Positions 48,648 through 57,188 are shown, counted from the first letter of the stretch. The stretch: DNA of 60,541 nucleotides from an uncultured Clostridia bacterium (GCA_949280815.1 CASDJM010000005.1:1-60541), one strand, 5' to 3'. Made by a program: numbers and translations. The notes: generated by a model from the letters alone, not told the origin.

Positions 48648-49461
48648 TTAAAAGCTTCTATGATTAAGTATCAATACAAATATCAATATAATGATATTAA
48701 ATACTCCTAAAAAGAATCCAATACTTAATTGATTTGCCATTTGTTTTTCTGACTTCTTATTTTTCCTATTTTCTTTCATTTTAGAGAATATTAAATAAAA
48801 GAAAATAGCTAATAGCGTAAATATAATTCCTTTTTGCGTAATATATTCTCCTGTAAAAATCATCATAGTAACAATCATTAATAATATTCCAGTAACATAA
48901 CTATTTTTCGCATATCTTTTCAAGGTGACTGTATCTAAAATTAAAATAATTATGTATAAAATTAAGTATATACCATATCTATATATATTAGTTTGTTCTA
49001 CTATGTATAGATATACCATATACATAATAGATATTACAATCCCATAAATAGACACCAATTTATCAATTTTTCGATGTTCCTTATCAATTCCGACAAATCA
49101 GAATAATAAAAGTCACATACAAGATTAAGAAAGAATACTGTGCTATCATTATGCTATTTAAATCTTCTAAATTGAATTTTACTAAAAAAGCAATTAATAC
49201 AAATAGCATTCCTGAAAGTATCTCTAAAATAAGATATCTAGGTCTTATTTTTTCTTCACAATATCTGCATTTTCCCTTCAAAAACAAATAACTGAGTATT
49301 GGAATTAAGTCTAAAAAGCCTAATTTGTGATTACAATTAGGGCAATATGAATGGGTATGTATAATATCTTGTCTCTTTGGAATTCTATATACAGCTAAAG
49401 TATAAAAGCTTCCAAATAATGTTCCTATCATAAATAATACTAAGTAAAAAAATAAATTCAT
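48648..49461 (-). CDS. pilD: Prepilin peptidase PilD, interrupted by one in-frame CGG
   Basis: Conventional reading gives two pieces (49084-49461, then an open frame to 48648). Skipping the C at the CGG (plus-strand G49092) joins FIILIC to GIDKEHRKIDKLVSIYG, giving 270 aa (814 nt minus 1 divisible by 3). The N-terminal methylase-associated domain has GTLFGSFYTLAVYRIPKR and the zinc four-cysteine set CPNC...CRYC. GIDKEHRKIDKL is the first aspartate motif of A24 peptidases. The usual second motif (GxGDxK) is not seen; TGEYITQK is the nearest match, so catalytic competence is uncertain. It lies in the middle of an otherwise intact pilus operon, which argues that the gene is meant to be expressed. 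Confidence 0.8.
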
Positions 49462-49553
49462 GTTTTTTCCTTTTCTGCCTTATTTTAAATCTAGCCTTAC
49501 ACACGTAGTGTGCGTAAGGCCATTTATTTTGTCATTATTTCAAAATTTTAAAA

Positions 49554-50126
49554 CTAAGGTTGTACAGTTGTATTTGTATCATCTGTATCTGGTGTCGTTG
49601 TTAATTCATGTGAACTTTCATCTACATCAAAACGATAACTAGCTGTACGTCCTGAACTAGCAAGGTCAATAATTCCGCAAACTTGTCCATCAGTCGTTGG
49701 TGCTAGTGGTGATTCTGATTCAGTACCTATAAGAATAGATGCTGATTTACACTTCATAAAAATCCCAGTAGCTTTACCAGTTGAATCTTTTTCTAATGTA
49801 ACAGTCCACTCAGAACCATTACCAGCAAAACCTTTTAAGTCTTTTGTAACTAATGTTTCAAGAGCTTGTGAATTCGTATTAGAAGTTGCATCATAAGATG
49901 TATCATTTGCAAGATGAGCAGCAATTTCAGTTCTTACAGCCATATAAGCAAGTCTCATTTGTTCATCTGCTTCACGATAAGCAGTATTAGATCTAGCCTT
50001 TTGTGCATTAGTAATAATACCGTTATCTCCTGTTAGCATAGCAATAGCTATCCCTGCTAAAATTAATAATACTATAATTGTAATTACCAATGCAATTAAA
50101 GTAATACCTTTTTGATTTTTCATCAT
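49554..50126 (-). CDS. Major prepilin (type IV pilin)
   Basis: 190 aa. MMKNQKGITLIALVITIIVLLILAG: cleavage is expected after the Gly of NQKG and N-methylation of the mature N-terminal Ile by PilD, followed by a hydrophobic alpha-1 helix. A spacer and C-terminal globular domain follow (SEWTVTLEKDSTGKATGIFMKC... QVCGIIDLASSGRT), with two cysteines about 28 residues apart that could bridge. The tail is Thr/Asp-rich. AAAAAGGAGG precedes the start. It is likely the structural subunit, given its position and the widespread KGITLIALVITI pilin type in Clostridia. Confidence 0.88.
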   Translation of the reverse strand: MMKNQKGITLIALVITIIVLLILAGIAIAMLTGDNGIITNAQKARSNTAYREADEQMRLAYMAVRTEIAAHLANDTSYDATSNTNSQALETLVTKDLKGFAGNGSEWTVTLEKDSTGKATGIFMKCKSASILIGTESESPLAPTTDGQVCGIIDLASSGRTASYRFDVDESSHELTTTPDTDDTNTTVQP

Positions 50127-50200
50127 GTTTTTCCTCCTTTTTATTATATAATATATCTTTTGTCTTATATGAATTTAATTCATATAACATAAATAACAAA

Positions 50201-50755
50201 TTATTTAGTTCCTTTATCTTGGAAGAAATGTCCTCCAGATGTAGTTGTATCTTGTGAACTTTCTGTAGCACTAGGCTGTGAACTTGAACTTGGTGTGTTT
50301 GTCGTAGTTGGGGTACTTGAGGTTCCTGAACTATTAACTACATTATTTGTAATTGTAGTATTTCCTTGTATTTGATTGTCTTCTGTCTGAGCAACATTAT
50401 TAGATACAGAAGAATTTGCTGTTGTCGTATCTGTCCCATTCGTAGTTGTAGTTTCCGTCGTAGTTGTTTCATAAGAAGAAAATGGATTCGCTTTTCCTGG
50501 TTTGTAGTCTTGTATACTTGTATAATTATTTAAATCGGTAGCATCAACCTCATAAGTCATAATAATTTGACTTTCATCTATGCTTGAACTATTGGCCAAT
50601 TCTTTCTTCACATCATTCGGTGTTGAATAAGATACTGGGTTTGGAATTGTCTTTGTCATCGGAACATATTCATATAATAAAATTCCTAATAATAAAATAA
50701 TCGCCAAACATAATAACAACATAATAATTATTTCTTTTACAATTGTTTTAGCCAT
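50201..50755 (-). CDS. PilP-like pilus assembly protein
   Basis: About 184 aa from MAKTIVKEIIIMLL; the ribosome binding site AAAGGAG lies seven bases upstream, inside the longer frame beginning at 50773. One N-terminal transmembrane helix, then a short region with PGKANPFSSYE (the NPF motif reminiscent of PilP), then a long low-complexity Thr/Ser/Asn tail. Sits between PilO and the pilin, so a role in the alignment complex is likely. It lacks an obvious globular PilP beta domain, so the name is tentative. Confidence 0.55.
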   Translation of the reverse strand: MAKTIVKEIIIMLLLCLAIILLLGILLYEYVPMTKTIPNPVSYSTPNDVKKELANSSSIDESQIIMTYEVDATDLNNYTSIQDYKPGKANPFSSYETTTTETTTTNGTDTTTANSSVSNNVAQTEDNQIQGNTTITNNVVNSSGTSSTPTTTNTPSSSSQPSATESSQDTTTSGGHFFQDKGTK

Positions 50756-50774
50756 ATCTATCTCCTTTATCAAT

Positions 50775-51548
50775 TTAATGAATTGTCATATTATTTAGTA
50801 AATTACCTGTGACATTTACCTCATTTTTTATTGCATTGCTTTTATTTGTAGAATTTGTACTATTGGTGTTAGTCGTATTGCTTTTGTTACTATTTGTTGT
50901 GTTTGTGTTTGTGTTTGTTGTATTACTATTATCTGTATCTTCTGTTTCTTCTGTCTCATTTATTTCTGACATCTCTTTAATAAATATATCTTTGCATATA
51001 AATGTCGCTTGTAAATTTTCACCTGAAGCAGTTGGTATCATTTTAAACTCTTCAATCTGAAATCCTAAAGTACTATCATTTTCAATATCTGATATAAAAT
51101 CAGTAATAGAAATATAACTACCATTAACTGTGAATTTCAAATTGTAACTATCATTTGCATTTCCTTGCACAATGTCCATTTTAATGACAGCTCCTTCAGT
51201 TGTTGCATAATTTCCTAATTTAACCCACAAAGCTTCAATTTCATATCTTTCAATCTGACCAGCAAGTTGTATATCTTCTTCTGAACTTATTTCCGTCATT
51301 TCTTCATAATCTTCTTTAGCTTCTTTTAATCTTTTGCTACTTTCTTGTACTGTAGTCAGTACCTGCCTATAATCTTTTTCTGCCAATTTACTAGCCTCTT
51401 GTATCTTGGTATCTAATTGACCATTTTTTGTTTTCATATCTGCGTAACTAAGCACTTCTATGCCTCCTACTTCAAATCCATTTAAACCAATATAGATAGA
51501 AAGTGCTAATAATAATCCAATTAGAATTAACATTAATAGTTTTTTCAT
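50775..51548 (-). CDS. PilO-like pilus alignment protein
   Basis: 257 aa. One N-terminal TM helix (LLMLILIGLLLALSIYIGL), a coiled-coil region (about 30-85, with a LDTKIQEASKLAEKDYRQ stretch), and a ferredoxin-like domain (about 90-195, NYATTEGAVIKMDIVQ...). The tail is a repeated Asn/Thr/Ser linker. PilO/GspM-type proteins form the inner-membrane alignment ring with PilN and PilP. It overlaps the PilM-PilN gene by four bases (51545-51548), so the two are translationally coupled. Confidence 0.7.
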   Translation of the reverse strand: MKKLLMLILIGLLLALSIYIGLNGFEVGGIEVLSYADMKTKNGQLDTKIQEASKLAEKDYRQVLTTVQESSKRLKEAKEDYEEMTEISSEEDIQLAGQIERYEIEALWVKLGNYATTEGAVIKMDIVQGNANDSYNLKFTVNGSYISITDFISDIENDSTLGFQIEEFKMIPTASGENLQATFICKDIFIKEMSEINETEETEDTDNSNTTNTNTNTTNSNKSNTTNTNSTNSTNKSNAIKNEVNVTGNLLNNMTIH

Positions 51549-53152
51549 GGCAAATCTCCTTCTATTTTAACAGTAACTGCACTATTATCTTTTTGTCCAG
51601 CTGTTGATATTACATTAGTTAAAATTACATCTGTTTTTATTTTGGCTTTTAAATATCCTAGTTGTTCATATTTATTAGATCGTGCATTGATAACAATATG
51701 TGTATCTGATGGATTTTCAATCGATGTTAACTGAACATCTTCTGGTACAATTGACATGATTTGATTTAATAAATTTGGTATGGCATTTCTAGTTTTATTT
51801 TGATCTGTTATTTTATTGTTAGCATCTTCTAAACTTTTTAACATAGTTGTATACTCATTAATTTTGCTATTCATTCTTTCATTATCACTATTAGCCAGTG
51901 CAATTTGCTCTCTTGTTGATGTAATATATTCATCGGCTTCTTGACGTTTACTATTTATCTGATTTGCTAGCAATCCTGAAAAACCAGTATAGATAATAAC
52001 TAACAATAAAAGTGCCATAGCAATCCTTAAAAATCCTGTTTCTACTTTATCTAATGGTTGTCCTAAGTCCCAGTTAAAGGTTCCTCCACTTCCCAGTGAA
52101 CCTAAATCCATTTCTAGGTTTAATAAATCTGGAAGTTTTTCACCAAAATTTTGATTTTTAAAGTTTAAACCTGCAATTCCTTCTCCTATTCCCATCATTC
52201 CCAATGCAATAGCAGAATTCACTTCCATATAATCTTTGATACTAATGTCATTTGTAGTCCCAATAAAATATGGTTTTAATAATTCGCATTGCACATTTTC
52301 TAAATATTCTTGAAAATACAAGTCAATATTGTTAATTAATGCTGCTGTACCAGTAATATAAACTTTATTTATTTGAGTCCCATAACTGTTTATCATATTT
52401 TTTATTTTACCTACTATTGTATAAAGTGTTGGCATAATATCTTCTAAATAATTAGATTGTTGTTCTTGTAGTTCTCTTCCTTCTGATGTATAAATTGTTG
52501 TATTTTTACAAATCTCATAAGAATTTAAATAAGAATTTTCTTTCAAGTTTATTTTAGACAAAAAATCCTTACTTCCTTGTTCTATTTTGTCTACACTATG
52601 AATTTTGCTATTTAATATAGTTGTGACTACTGTGCTATCTTCTATATTAACAACAATAGCATTTTCATTTTTTCCTATATCAATTAAGTTCGGAATGGCC
52701 ATAGATATTGGAGATACATTTGATACTTTATAACCAGAAACTTGTTGTATTGTTTTATTTAGTTCCATTTTATTTTCTGCTATATGGATTACTCTTATTT
52801 TGTCATCTTGTGTTCCAGCTACTGCATATCTACTTTCAAATACATCAGGGCTATATCCCATTTCTGCACAATAAGATTCAAATTCTGTCTGAACTGCTTT
52901 TTGTAAGTCATTTTTTGTTAATAGTGCAAACATATTAAAGTAGTTGTACATTTCTTCAGACAAATTGATACTAATTGGTGTTTTTTGACTATATGTTTCT
53001 TGAATTACTTGCTCAATAGCAGGTCCAATTTTATCATAAAATTTGATTCCAAATGCTTCTACTCTTATTGCGTTACGCCCTTTTGAAACTTTTGCATATT
53101 TAATTAAATGTTTCTCAATGTATAGCCCTAGGCAACTTGCATTCGCCATCAT
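51545..53152 (-). CDS. PilM-PilN fusion protein
   Basis: 535 aa. Residues about 6-345 are an actin/FtsA-like PilM domain (LGLYIEKHLIKYAKVSKG..., VEIEDSTVVTTILN-type nucleotide loops, KVYITGTAALINNIDLYFQEYL, MEVNSAIALGMMGIGEGIAGLNF). A linker LDKVETGFLRIAMALLLLVIIYTGFS carries one membrane helix (about 383-403). A PilN-like coiled coil and C-terminal domain follows (ITDQNKTRNAIPNLLNQIMSIVPEDVQLTSIE). Usually PilM and PilN are separate proteins, with PilN's short N-terminal peptide binding PilM; here they are joined in one chain. First gene of the operon; TTTTCTCC lies just before it on the plus strand (GGAG on the coding strand). Confidence 0.8.
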   Translation of the reverse strand: MMANASCLGLYIEKHLIKYAKVSKGRNAIRVEAFGIKFYDKIGPAIEQVIQETYSQKTPISINLSEEMYNYFNMFALLTKNDLQKAVQTEFESYCAEMGYSPDVFESRYAVAGTQDDKIRVIHIAENKMELNKTIQQVSGYKVSNVSPISMAIPNLIDIGKNENAIVVNIEDSTVVTTILNSKIHSVDKIEQGSKDFLSKINLKENSYLNSYEICKNTTIYTSEGRELQEQQSNYLEDIMPTLYTIVGKIKNMINSYGTQINKVYITGTAALINNIDLYFQEYLENVQCELLKPYFIGTTNDISIKDYMEVNSAIALGMMGIGEGIAGLNFKNQNFGEKLPDLLNLEMDLGSLGSGGTFNWDLGQPLDKVETGFLRIAMALLLLVIIYTGFSGLLANQINSKRQEADEYITSTREQIALANSDNERMNSKINEYTTMLKSLEDANNKITDQNKTRNAIPNLLNQIMSIVPEDVQLTSIENPSDTHIVINARSNKYEQLGYLKAKIKTDVILTNVISTAGQKDNSAVTVKIEGDLP

Positions 53153-53329
53153 TTTCTCCTTTTTTAATTAATATATATTTTTATTTTCTACAAATTTGCA
53201 AAATTCATACTTGAATTTTTTACACATTTCTTCAAATATAGTTATATTTTATCTTTATTTGCCAAAAAGTCAATATATTTAACATACTTGTAAAGAAAAC
53301 GTAATACTTTTGTAATACTATTTTTAACT

Positions 53330-54676
53330 TTATTTTTTTCGCATTTTACAAAGAAAAAATCCATCGGTTTTTTCATTTTGAAAAACTTGTATAAATTTAT
53401 CTTTTTCTACAAAATTTTGAATAAATTCCTCTTTCTTATTACATATCTCTTTTATCTCAAAATTTGGATTATCTTTTATAAATTTATAAATCACTTCTTC
53501 ATTTTCTTCCTTTAATATACTACAAGTTGAATATACCATTTCTCCACCAGATTTCAAATAATTGGAACAATTTTCTAATATCTTTTGCTGAACCTTCGTT
53601 ATTTCTTCTATATCTTCTTCTTTTCTTTTCCATTTAATATCTGGTTTTCTCTTTAACACGCCAATCCCTAAGCATGGTACATCTAGTAAAACTTTATCGA
53701 AATATTGATTATACATTTCTTCATAAATAGTAGCATCTTTCACTTCTGTGGTGATAATATCAATTCCCAATCTCTGTGTAGCCCTATCAACTAATTTAAT
53801 TCTATGTTCATGTAAATCCCATGCCCTGATTTCTCCTTGATTTTTCATTAATTCTGCCATATAAGTAGTCTTTCCTCCTGGACTACTACAAGCATCTAAT
53901 ACTTTCTCATCATATTGTGGATTTAAGAATTTGGAAATATATCCAGCCATCTCATCTTGAATAGTAAACTTTCCATCTTGAAATTCTTTTAATTTTTCAA
54001 TATTTTTCACTCCCTCTAATAATAAGAAATTTTCTAGTTCTGCTTTTTCCGCACATATCCCTTTTTCTTTTAATTCTTTCATTAATAATTGCCTATTTGT
54101 TTTTAATGTATTTACTCTAATATATAATTTTGGTTTTAAATTAGAAGCTTGACAAATCTGTTCCACCATTTCAATATTATCTTGTTTTAATAATCTTTCC
54201 ACAATCCATACTGGCATAGATGTTGTTTTAGAAATTCTTTCTACATCATTTTTTATTTCAAAAAGCATCTCATAATCCTTTTTCTCTATTTTTCTGAGAA
54301 TTGCGTTTACAAAACTACTACTTGCTCGATGTCCATATCTCTTTGCCAATGCAACTCCTTCATTAACAGCTGCTGACTTTGGAACCTTATCTAAAAATAA
54401 AATCTGATACACACTCATTCTCAAAATATTTAAAATCCAAGGAGATATTTTTTTCATTTTTATATTAGAATACTTTTTAATAATCTCATCTATTGTTAAT
54501 CGCCAAGAAGTCGTACCATAAACAATTTCAGAAATAAAACCAACATCTCTTGAATCCATCTCGCCAGAATTCTTTCTTGCTTCTTTTAACATTTTATCTA
54601 ATGCAATATTAGAATATGCTTCGTTTTTATCAATATCGTAAAGCACTTTCAATGCTATTTCTCTCATTTTATCCAT
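53330..54676 (-). CDS. rsmB: 16S rRNA (cytosine-967-C5)-methyltransferase
   Basis: 448 aa. The N-terminal NusB-like domain (about 1-140) reads MREIALKVLYDIDKNEAYSNIALDKML. The Rossmann methylase core has VLDACSSPGGKTTYMAELM (motif I), VLLDVPCLGIGVLKRKPDIKWKR with the catalytic-cycle cysteine, and GGEMVYSTCSILKEENEEV with the nucleophilic cysteine. The C-terminal FFLCKMRKK completes the family signature. Length normal. It stands alone before an inverted-repeat element. Confidence 0.95.
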   Translation of the reverse strand: MDKMREIALKVLYDIDKNEAYSNIALDKMLKEARKNSGEMDSRDVGFISEIVYGTTSWRLTIDEIIKKYSNIKMKKISPWILNILRMSVYQILFLDKVPKSAAVNEGVALAKRYGHRASSSFVNAILRKIEKKDYEMLFEIKNDVERISKTTSMPVWIVERLLKQDNIEMVEQICQASNLKPKLYIRVNTLKTNRQLLMKELKEKGICAEKAELENFLLLEGVKNIEKLKEFQDGKFTIQDEMAGYISKFLNPQYDEKVLDACSSPGGKTTYMAELMKNQGEIRAWDLHEHRIKLVDRATQRLGIDIITTEVKDATIYEEMYNQYFDKVLLDVPCLGIGVLKRKPDIKWKRKEEDIEEITKVQQKILENCSNYLKSGGEMVYSTCSILKEENEEVIYKFIKDNPNFEIKEICNKKEEFIQNFVEKDKFIQVFQNEKTDGFFLCKMRKK

Positions 54677-55063
54677 CCCATCTTTTCCTTTCTTTGTCCC
54701 ACTGGTTCCCCACCGGTTCCGGGATTGAATGGGGACATGCCAAGCAATGCTGTCAACTTACGGTTTAATCTATTGTTTTGCAACACCGCGTAAGCGAACA
54801 AATGAGCCTATGACGAGTGCGATTGGAGCAACCTACACAGGCTTTTATTCAGTAGATTGCAACACACAAGGTGTAAAAAAATAATGATTACACCGTAAGT
54901 TGACAGCATTGCTTGGCATGTCCCCATTCAATCCCGGAACCGGTGGGGAATTTTTTGATTTTTTACGATTATATAATTTTTTAATAATTTTTTCCACTCG
55001 TTCTGTATATTTTTTCTAAATTTCGGAAAAGATACTTTTAAAAGATTTTTTTGGAGGTCGATT
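54677..55063. other. Intergenic interval holding an inverted-repeat element
   Basis: About 390 bases, divergent between rsmB and the dodecin gene. No gene. It contains the 245-bp element at 54706-54950 and AT-rich sequence (54951-55050) that should hold the dodecin/spoVA promoter, with TTTGGAGGTCG just before the dodecin ATG. I see no clear sigma-G or sigma-A match there. Confidence 0.5.
54706..54950 (+). repeat. Core-carrying element with perfect 59-bp inverted arms, copy D
   Basis: 245 bp. The left arm 54706-54764 (TTCCCCACCGGTTCC ... CTTACGGT) and right arm 54892-54950 are perfect inverted repeats over 59 bp. Each outer end is a REP-like palindrome of the kind at 38155-38240. The core between them shares with copies B and C the blocks ACCGCGTAAGCGA, GAGCCT, GATTGGAGCAAC, GCAACACACAAGGTGTAA. 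Pair ACACC/GGTGT replaces ATACC/GGTAT of copy B. Codes for nothing. Confidence 0.9.
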
Positions 55064-55282
55064 ATGGATATAAAAAAGCATTTAATGATAACTGGTAATT
55101 CTAGTGTTTCTTGGAAGGACGCTATTGTAAAAGCAATAGCAGAAGCTTCCAAAACAATTGATTATTTATCAGAAGTAAAAATCATAGAGCAAAGAGCTAG
55201 TATTGATGGTGACAAAATTGTTGAATATTTTGTAGATTTAGATATTAGTTTCTCTCTCGATTTAAATAGAAAAAAGAATTAA
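55064..55282 (+). CDS. Dodecin-family flavin-binding protein
   Basis: 72 aa. Small beta-alpha-beta-beta fold: HLMITGNSSVSWKDAIVKAIAEASKTIDYL, where WKDAI and the helical A-x-T segment match dodecins, followed by the strands VKIIEQRASID and YFVDLDISFSLDL. Dodecins assemble into 12-mers that store or buffer flavins or CoA-type ligands. The typical dodecin Trp between the first strand and helix is present. Immediately upstream (13 bp) of spoVAC, so it might be co-transcribed with spore genes. TTTTGGAGGTCG precedes the ATG. Confidence 0.85.
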   Translation: MDIKKHLMITGNSSVSWKDAIVKAIAEASKTIDYLSEVKIIEQRASIDGDKIVEYFVDLDISFSLDLNRKKN

Positions 55283-55295
55283 TTAGGAGGTATAT

Positions 55296-55766
55296 ATGAG
55301 TACAAACCCATTAGAAACCAAACAAACTTATCAAGATTATGTAGATAAAAAATCCCCTAACTCTCCCCTTTTAAAAAATTGCTTTAATGCCTTTTGGGTA
55401 GGTGGACTAATTTGTAGCATTGGACAAGTTATACTTAATATATGTAAAGAAAGAGGATTTGATACACAAACTTCAGGTACAATTGTTTCCATTTTATTAA
55501 TTGGAATCTCTGCCTTTTTAACAGGACTTAATTTGTTCAATAGAATAGGAAAATTTGCAGGAGCTGGCTCTTTGATTCCTATCACAGGATTTGCTAATTC
55601 GATTGTATCACCTGCTATGGAATACAAATCAGAAGGATATGTTATGGGTGTCGGTGGAAAAATGTTTACTGTTGCTGGTCCTGTTTTAGTATTCGGTATA
55701 TCAGCTTCCATCTTAGTAGGAATTGTATATTTAATATTCAATACCCAAAGCATGACTTTAGTTTAA
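55296..55766 (+). CDS. spoVAC: Stage V sporulation protein AC (SpoVAC)
   Basis: 156 aa, membrane protein of the SpoVA channel for dipicolinic acid uptake into, and release from, the spore. Several hydrophobic segments. Family signatures: NCFNAFWVGGLICSIGQ near the N-terminus, FAGAGSLIPITGFANSIVSPAMEYKSEGYVMGVGGKMFTVAGPV in the middle, FGISASILVGIVYLIF at the end. AATTAGGAGG before the ATG. First of the three SpoVA genes. Confidence 0.95.
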   Translation: MSTNPLETKQTYQDYVDKKSPNSPLLKNCFNAFWVGGLICSIGQVILNICKERGFDTQTSGTIVSILLIGISAFLTGLNLFNRIGKFAGAGSLIPITGFANSIVSPAMEYKSEGYVMGVGGKMFTVAGPVLVFGISASILVGIVYLIFNTQSMTLV

Positions 55767-55778
55767 GGAGATGATATC

Positions 55779-56780
55779 TTGGAAAAGTTAGGAAAACAAA
55801 CAATAAAATTCAATACCCCACCAACAATTTTGGACTGTGCTTCCATTGTTGGTCCAAAAGAATCCCAAGGACCTTTAGCTAAATATTTTGATCAAACATT
55901 AGATGATGAATTTTGGGGTGAAAAAACTTGGGAAAAAGCAGAAAGTAAAATTATAAAAGAAACTGTAAATACAGTTATTTCAAAATCTGGTGTAGCAGCT
56001 AACGAAATTGATTGTATGTTCGCAGGAGATTTATTAAATCAGTGTATTTCTTCTTGCTTCGGCTTAAGAGAATTAAGTATTCCATTCTTTGGTGTATTTG
56101 GAGCTTGCTCTACTTTTGTAGAATCCATGTGTCTAGGTGCAATGGCTATTGAAGCCTTTGCTAACAATGTATTATGTGCTACTTCAAGTCACTTTTGTAG
56201 TGCTGAAAAGCAATTTAGATTTCCTTTAGAATTGGGAAACCAAAGGCCTCCTACAAGTCAATGGACTGTTACAGGTTCTGGTGCAGCTATTTTGACAAAA
56301 GATGGACAAGGTCCTTATATTACTCATATCACACCTGGAAAAATTGTAGATATGGGAATTAAAGATGCGAATAATATGGGAGCCGCTATGGCACCTGCTT
56401 TTGCCGATACTTTAATCGCCCACTTTTTAGACACAGGAAGAAATCCTAGTTATTATGATGCAATTATCAGTGGAGATTTAGGACATATTGGAAAAGAAAT
56501 CTCAATCGATATCGCAAAATCGCAAGGCTATAATATTAAATCAAATTATAATGACTGTGGTGTTCTAATCTTTGATAAGAATGCACAAGACACACACTCT
56601 GGCGGTAGTGGTTGTGCATGCTGTGGAACTGTATTCTCAGGTTATTTATTTAAACAATTAAAAGAAAGAAAGATGAAAAAAATATTACTAATTGCAACTG
56701 GAGCTCTTACTAATTCAACCACTTCTCAACAGGGAGAAACCATTCCAGGAATTGCACATGCAATTAGCATAGAAGTCTAG
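55779..56780 (+). CDS. spoVAD: Stage V sporulation protein AD (SpoVAD)
   Basis: 333 aa, thiolase/KAS-like fold protein that binds dipicolinic acid. TTG start at 55779 with TAAGGAGATGA upstream. Blocks: GPKESQGPLAKYFDQTLDD; AGDLLNQCISSCFGLRELSIPFFGVFGACSTF with the thiolase-type Cys region; ATSSHFCSAEKQFRFPLELGNQRPPTSQWTVTGSGAAIL; GSGCACCGTVFSGYL. No catalytic acyl-CoA role is expected; it is a soluble component at the inner spore membrane. Typical length. Confidence 0.96.
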   Translation: MEKLGKQTIKFNTPPTILDCASIVGPKESQGPLAKYFDQTLDDEFWGEKTWEKAESKIIKETVNTVISKSGVAANEIDCMFAGDLLNQCISSCFGLRELSIPFFGVFGACSTFVESMCLGAMAIEAFANNVLCATSSHFCSAEKQFRFPLELGNQRPPTSQWTVTGSGAAILTKDGQGPYITHITPGKIVDMGIKDANNMGAAMAPAFADTLIAHFLDTGRNPSYYDAIISGDLGHIGKEISIDIAKSQGYNIKSNYNDCGVLIFDKNAQDTHSGGSGCACCGTVFSGYLFKQLKERKMKKILLIATGALTNSTTSQQGETIPGIAHAISIEV

Positions 56781-56795
56781 AAAGGAGCAAATCTT

Positions 56796-57188
56796 ATGGA
56801 TGTTAATTGGGCTAACGTTTTTGATTGGATGATGTTATTAAAATGTTTTGTAACTGGTGGTGTAATTTGTATTATTGGACAAATTTTAATCGATAAGACC
56901 AAGCTTACCCCAGCTAAGATACTTGTTATTTTTGTTACAGCAGGTGCTGTACTTGGCGGTTTAGGAATTTATCAGTATCTAGTTGATTTTGCAGGTGCTG
57001 GTGCTACTGTTCCTCTTACTGGTTTTGGCTATAATCTTGCTAAAGGTGCTATTGAAGGAGTTCAACAAAGTGGTTTAGTTGGTAGCTTTACTGGTGGTGT
57101 AAAGGCTGCTGCTGGTGGAATTGCTGCTGCTGTATTCTTTGGCTATCTAGCTTCTTTAATTTCAAAGCCTAAAATGAAAAAACAATAA
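56796..57188 (+). CDS. spoVAE: Stage V sporulation protein AE (SpoVAE)
   Basis: 130 aa, hydrophobic. About four TM segments: LKCFVTGGVICIIGQILID, then PAKILVIFVTAGAVLGGLGIYQYLVDFAGAGATVPLTGFGYNLAKGAIEG, which is the SpoVAE signature. A Gly/Ala-rich loop follows with FTGGVKAAAGGIAAAVFFGYLASL. It completes the minimal AC-AD-AE module that makes the DPA channel in Clostridia; other spoVA genes (AB, AF) are not present here. AAAGGAG lies upstream. Confidence 0.95.
   Translation: MDVNWANVFDWMMLLKCFVTGGVICIIGQILIDKTKLTPAKILVIFVTAGAVLGGLGIYQYLVDFAGAGATVPLTGFGYNLAKGAIEGVQQSGLVGSFTGGVKAAAGGIAAAVFFGYLASLISKPKMKKQ

Noticed and set aside
50023..50271. 82-aa frame overlapping pilin and PilP-like genes
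   Set aside because: Overlaps two well-supported pilus genes in another frame, with no features of its own.
55621..55700. GTC GGT and TTC GGT in spoVAC as possible CGG sites
   Set aside because: CGG is out of frame there and the conventional reading matches the conserved SpoVAC sequence.
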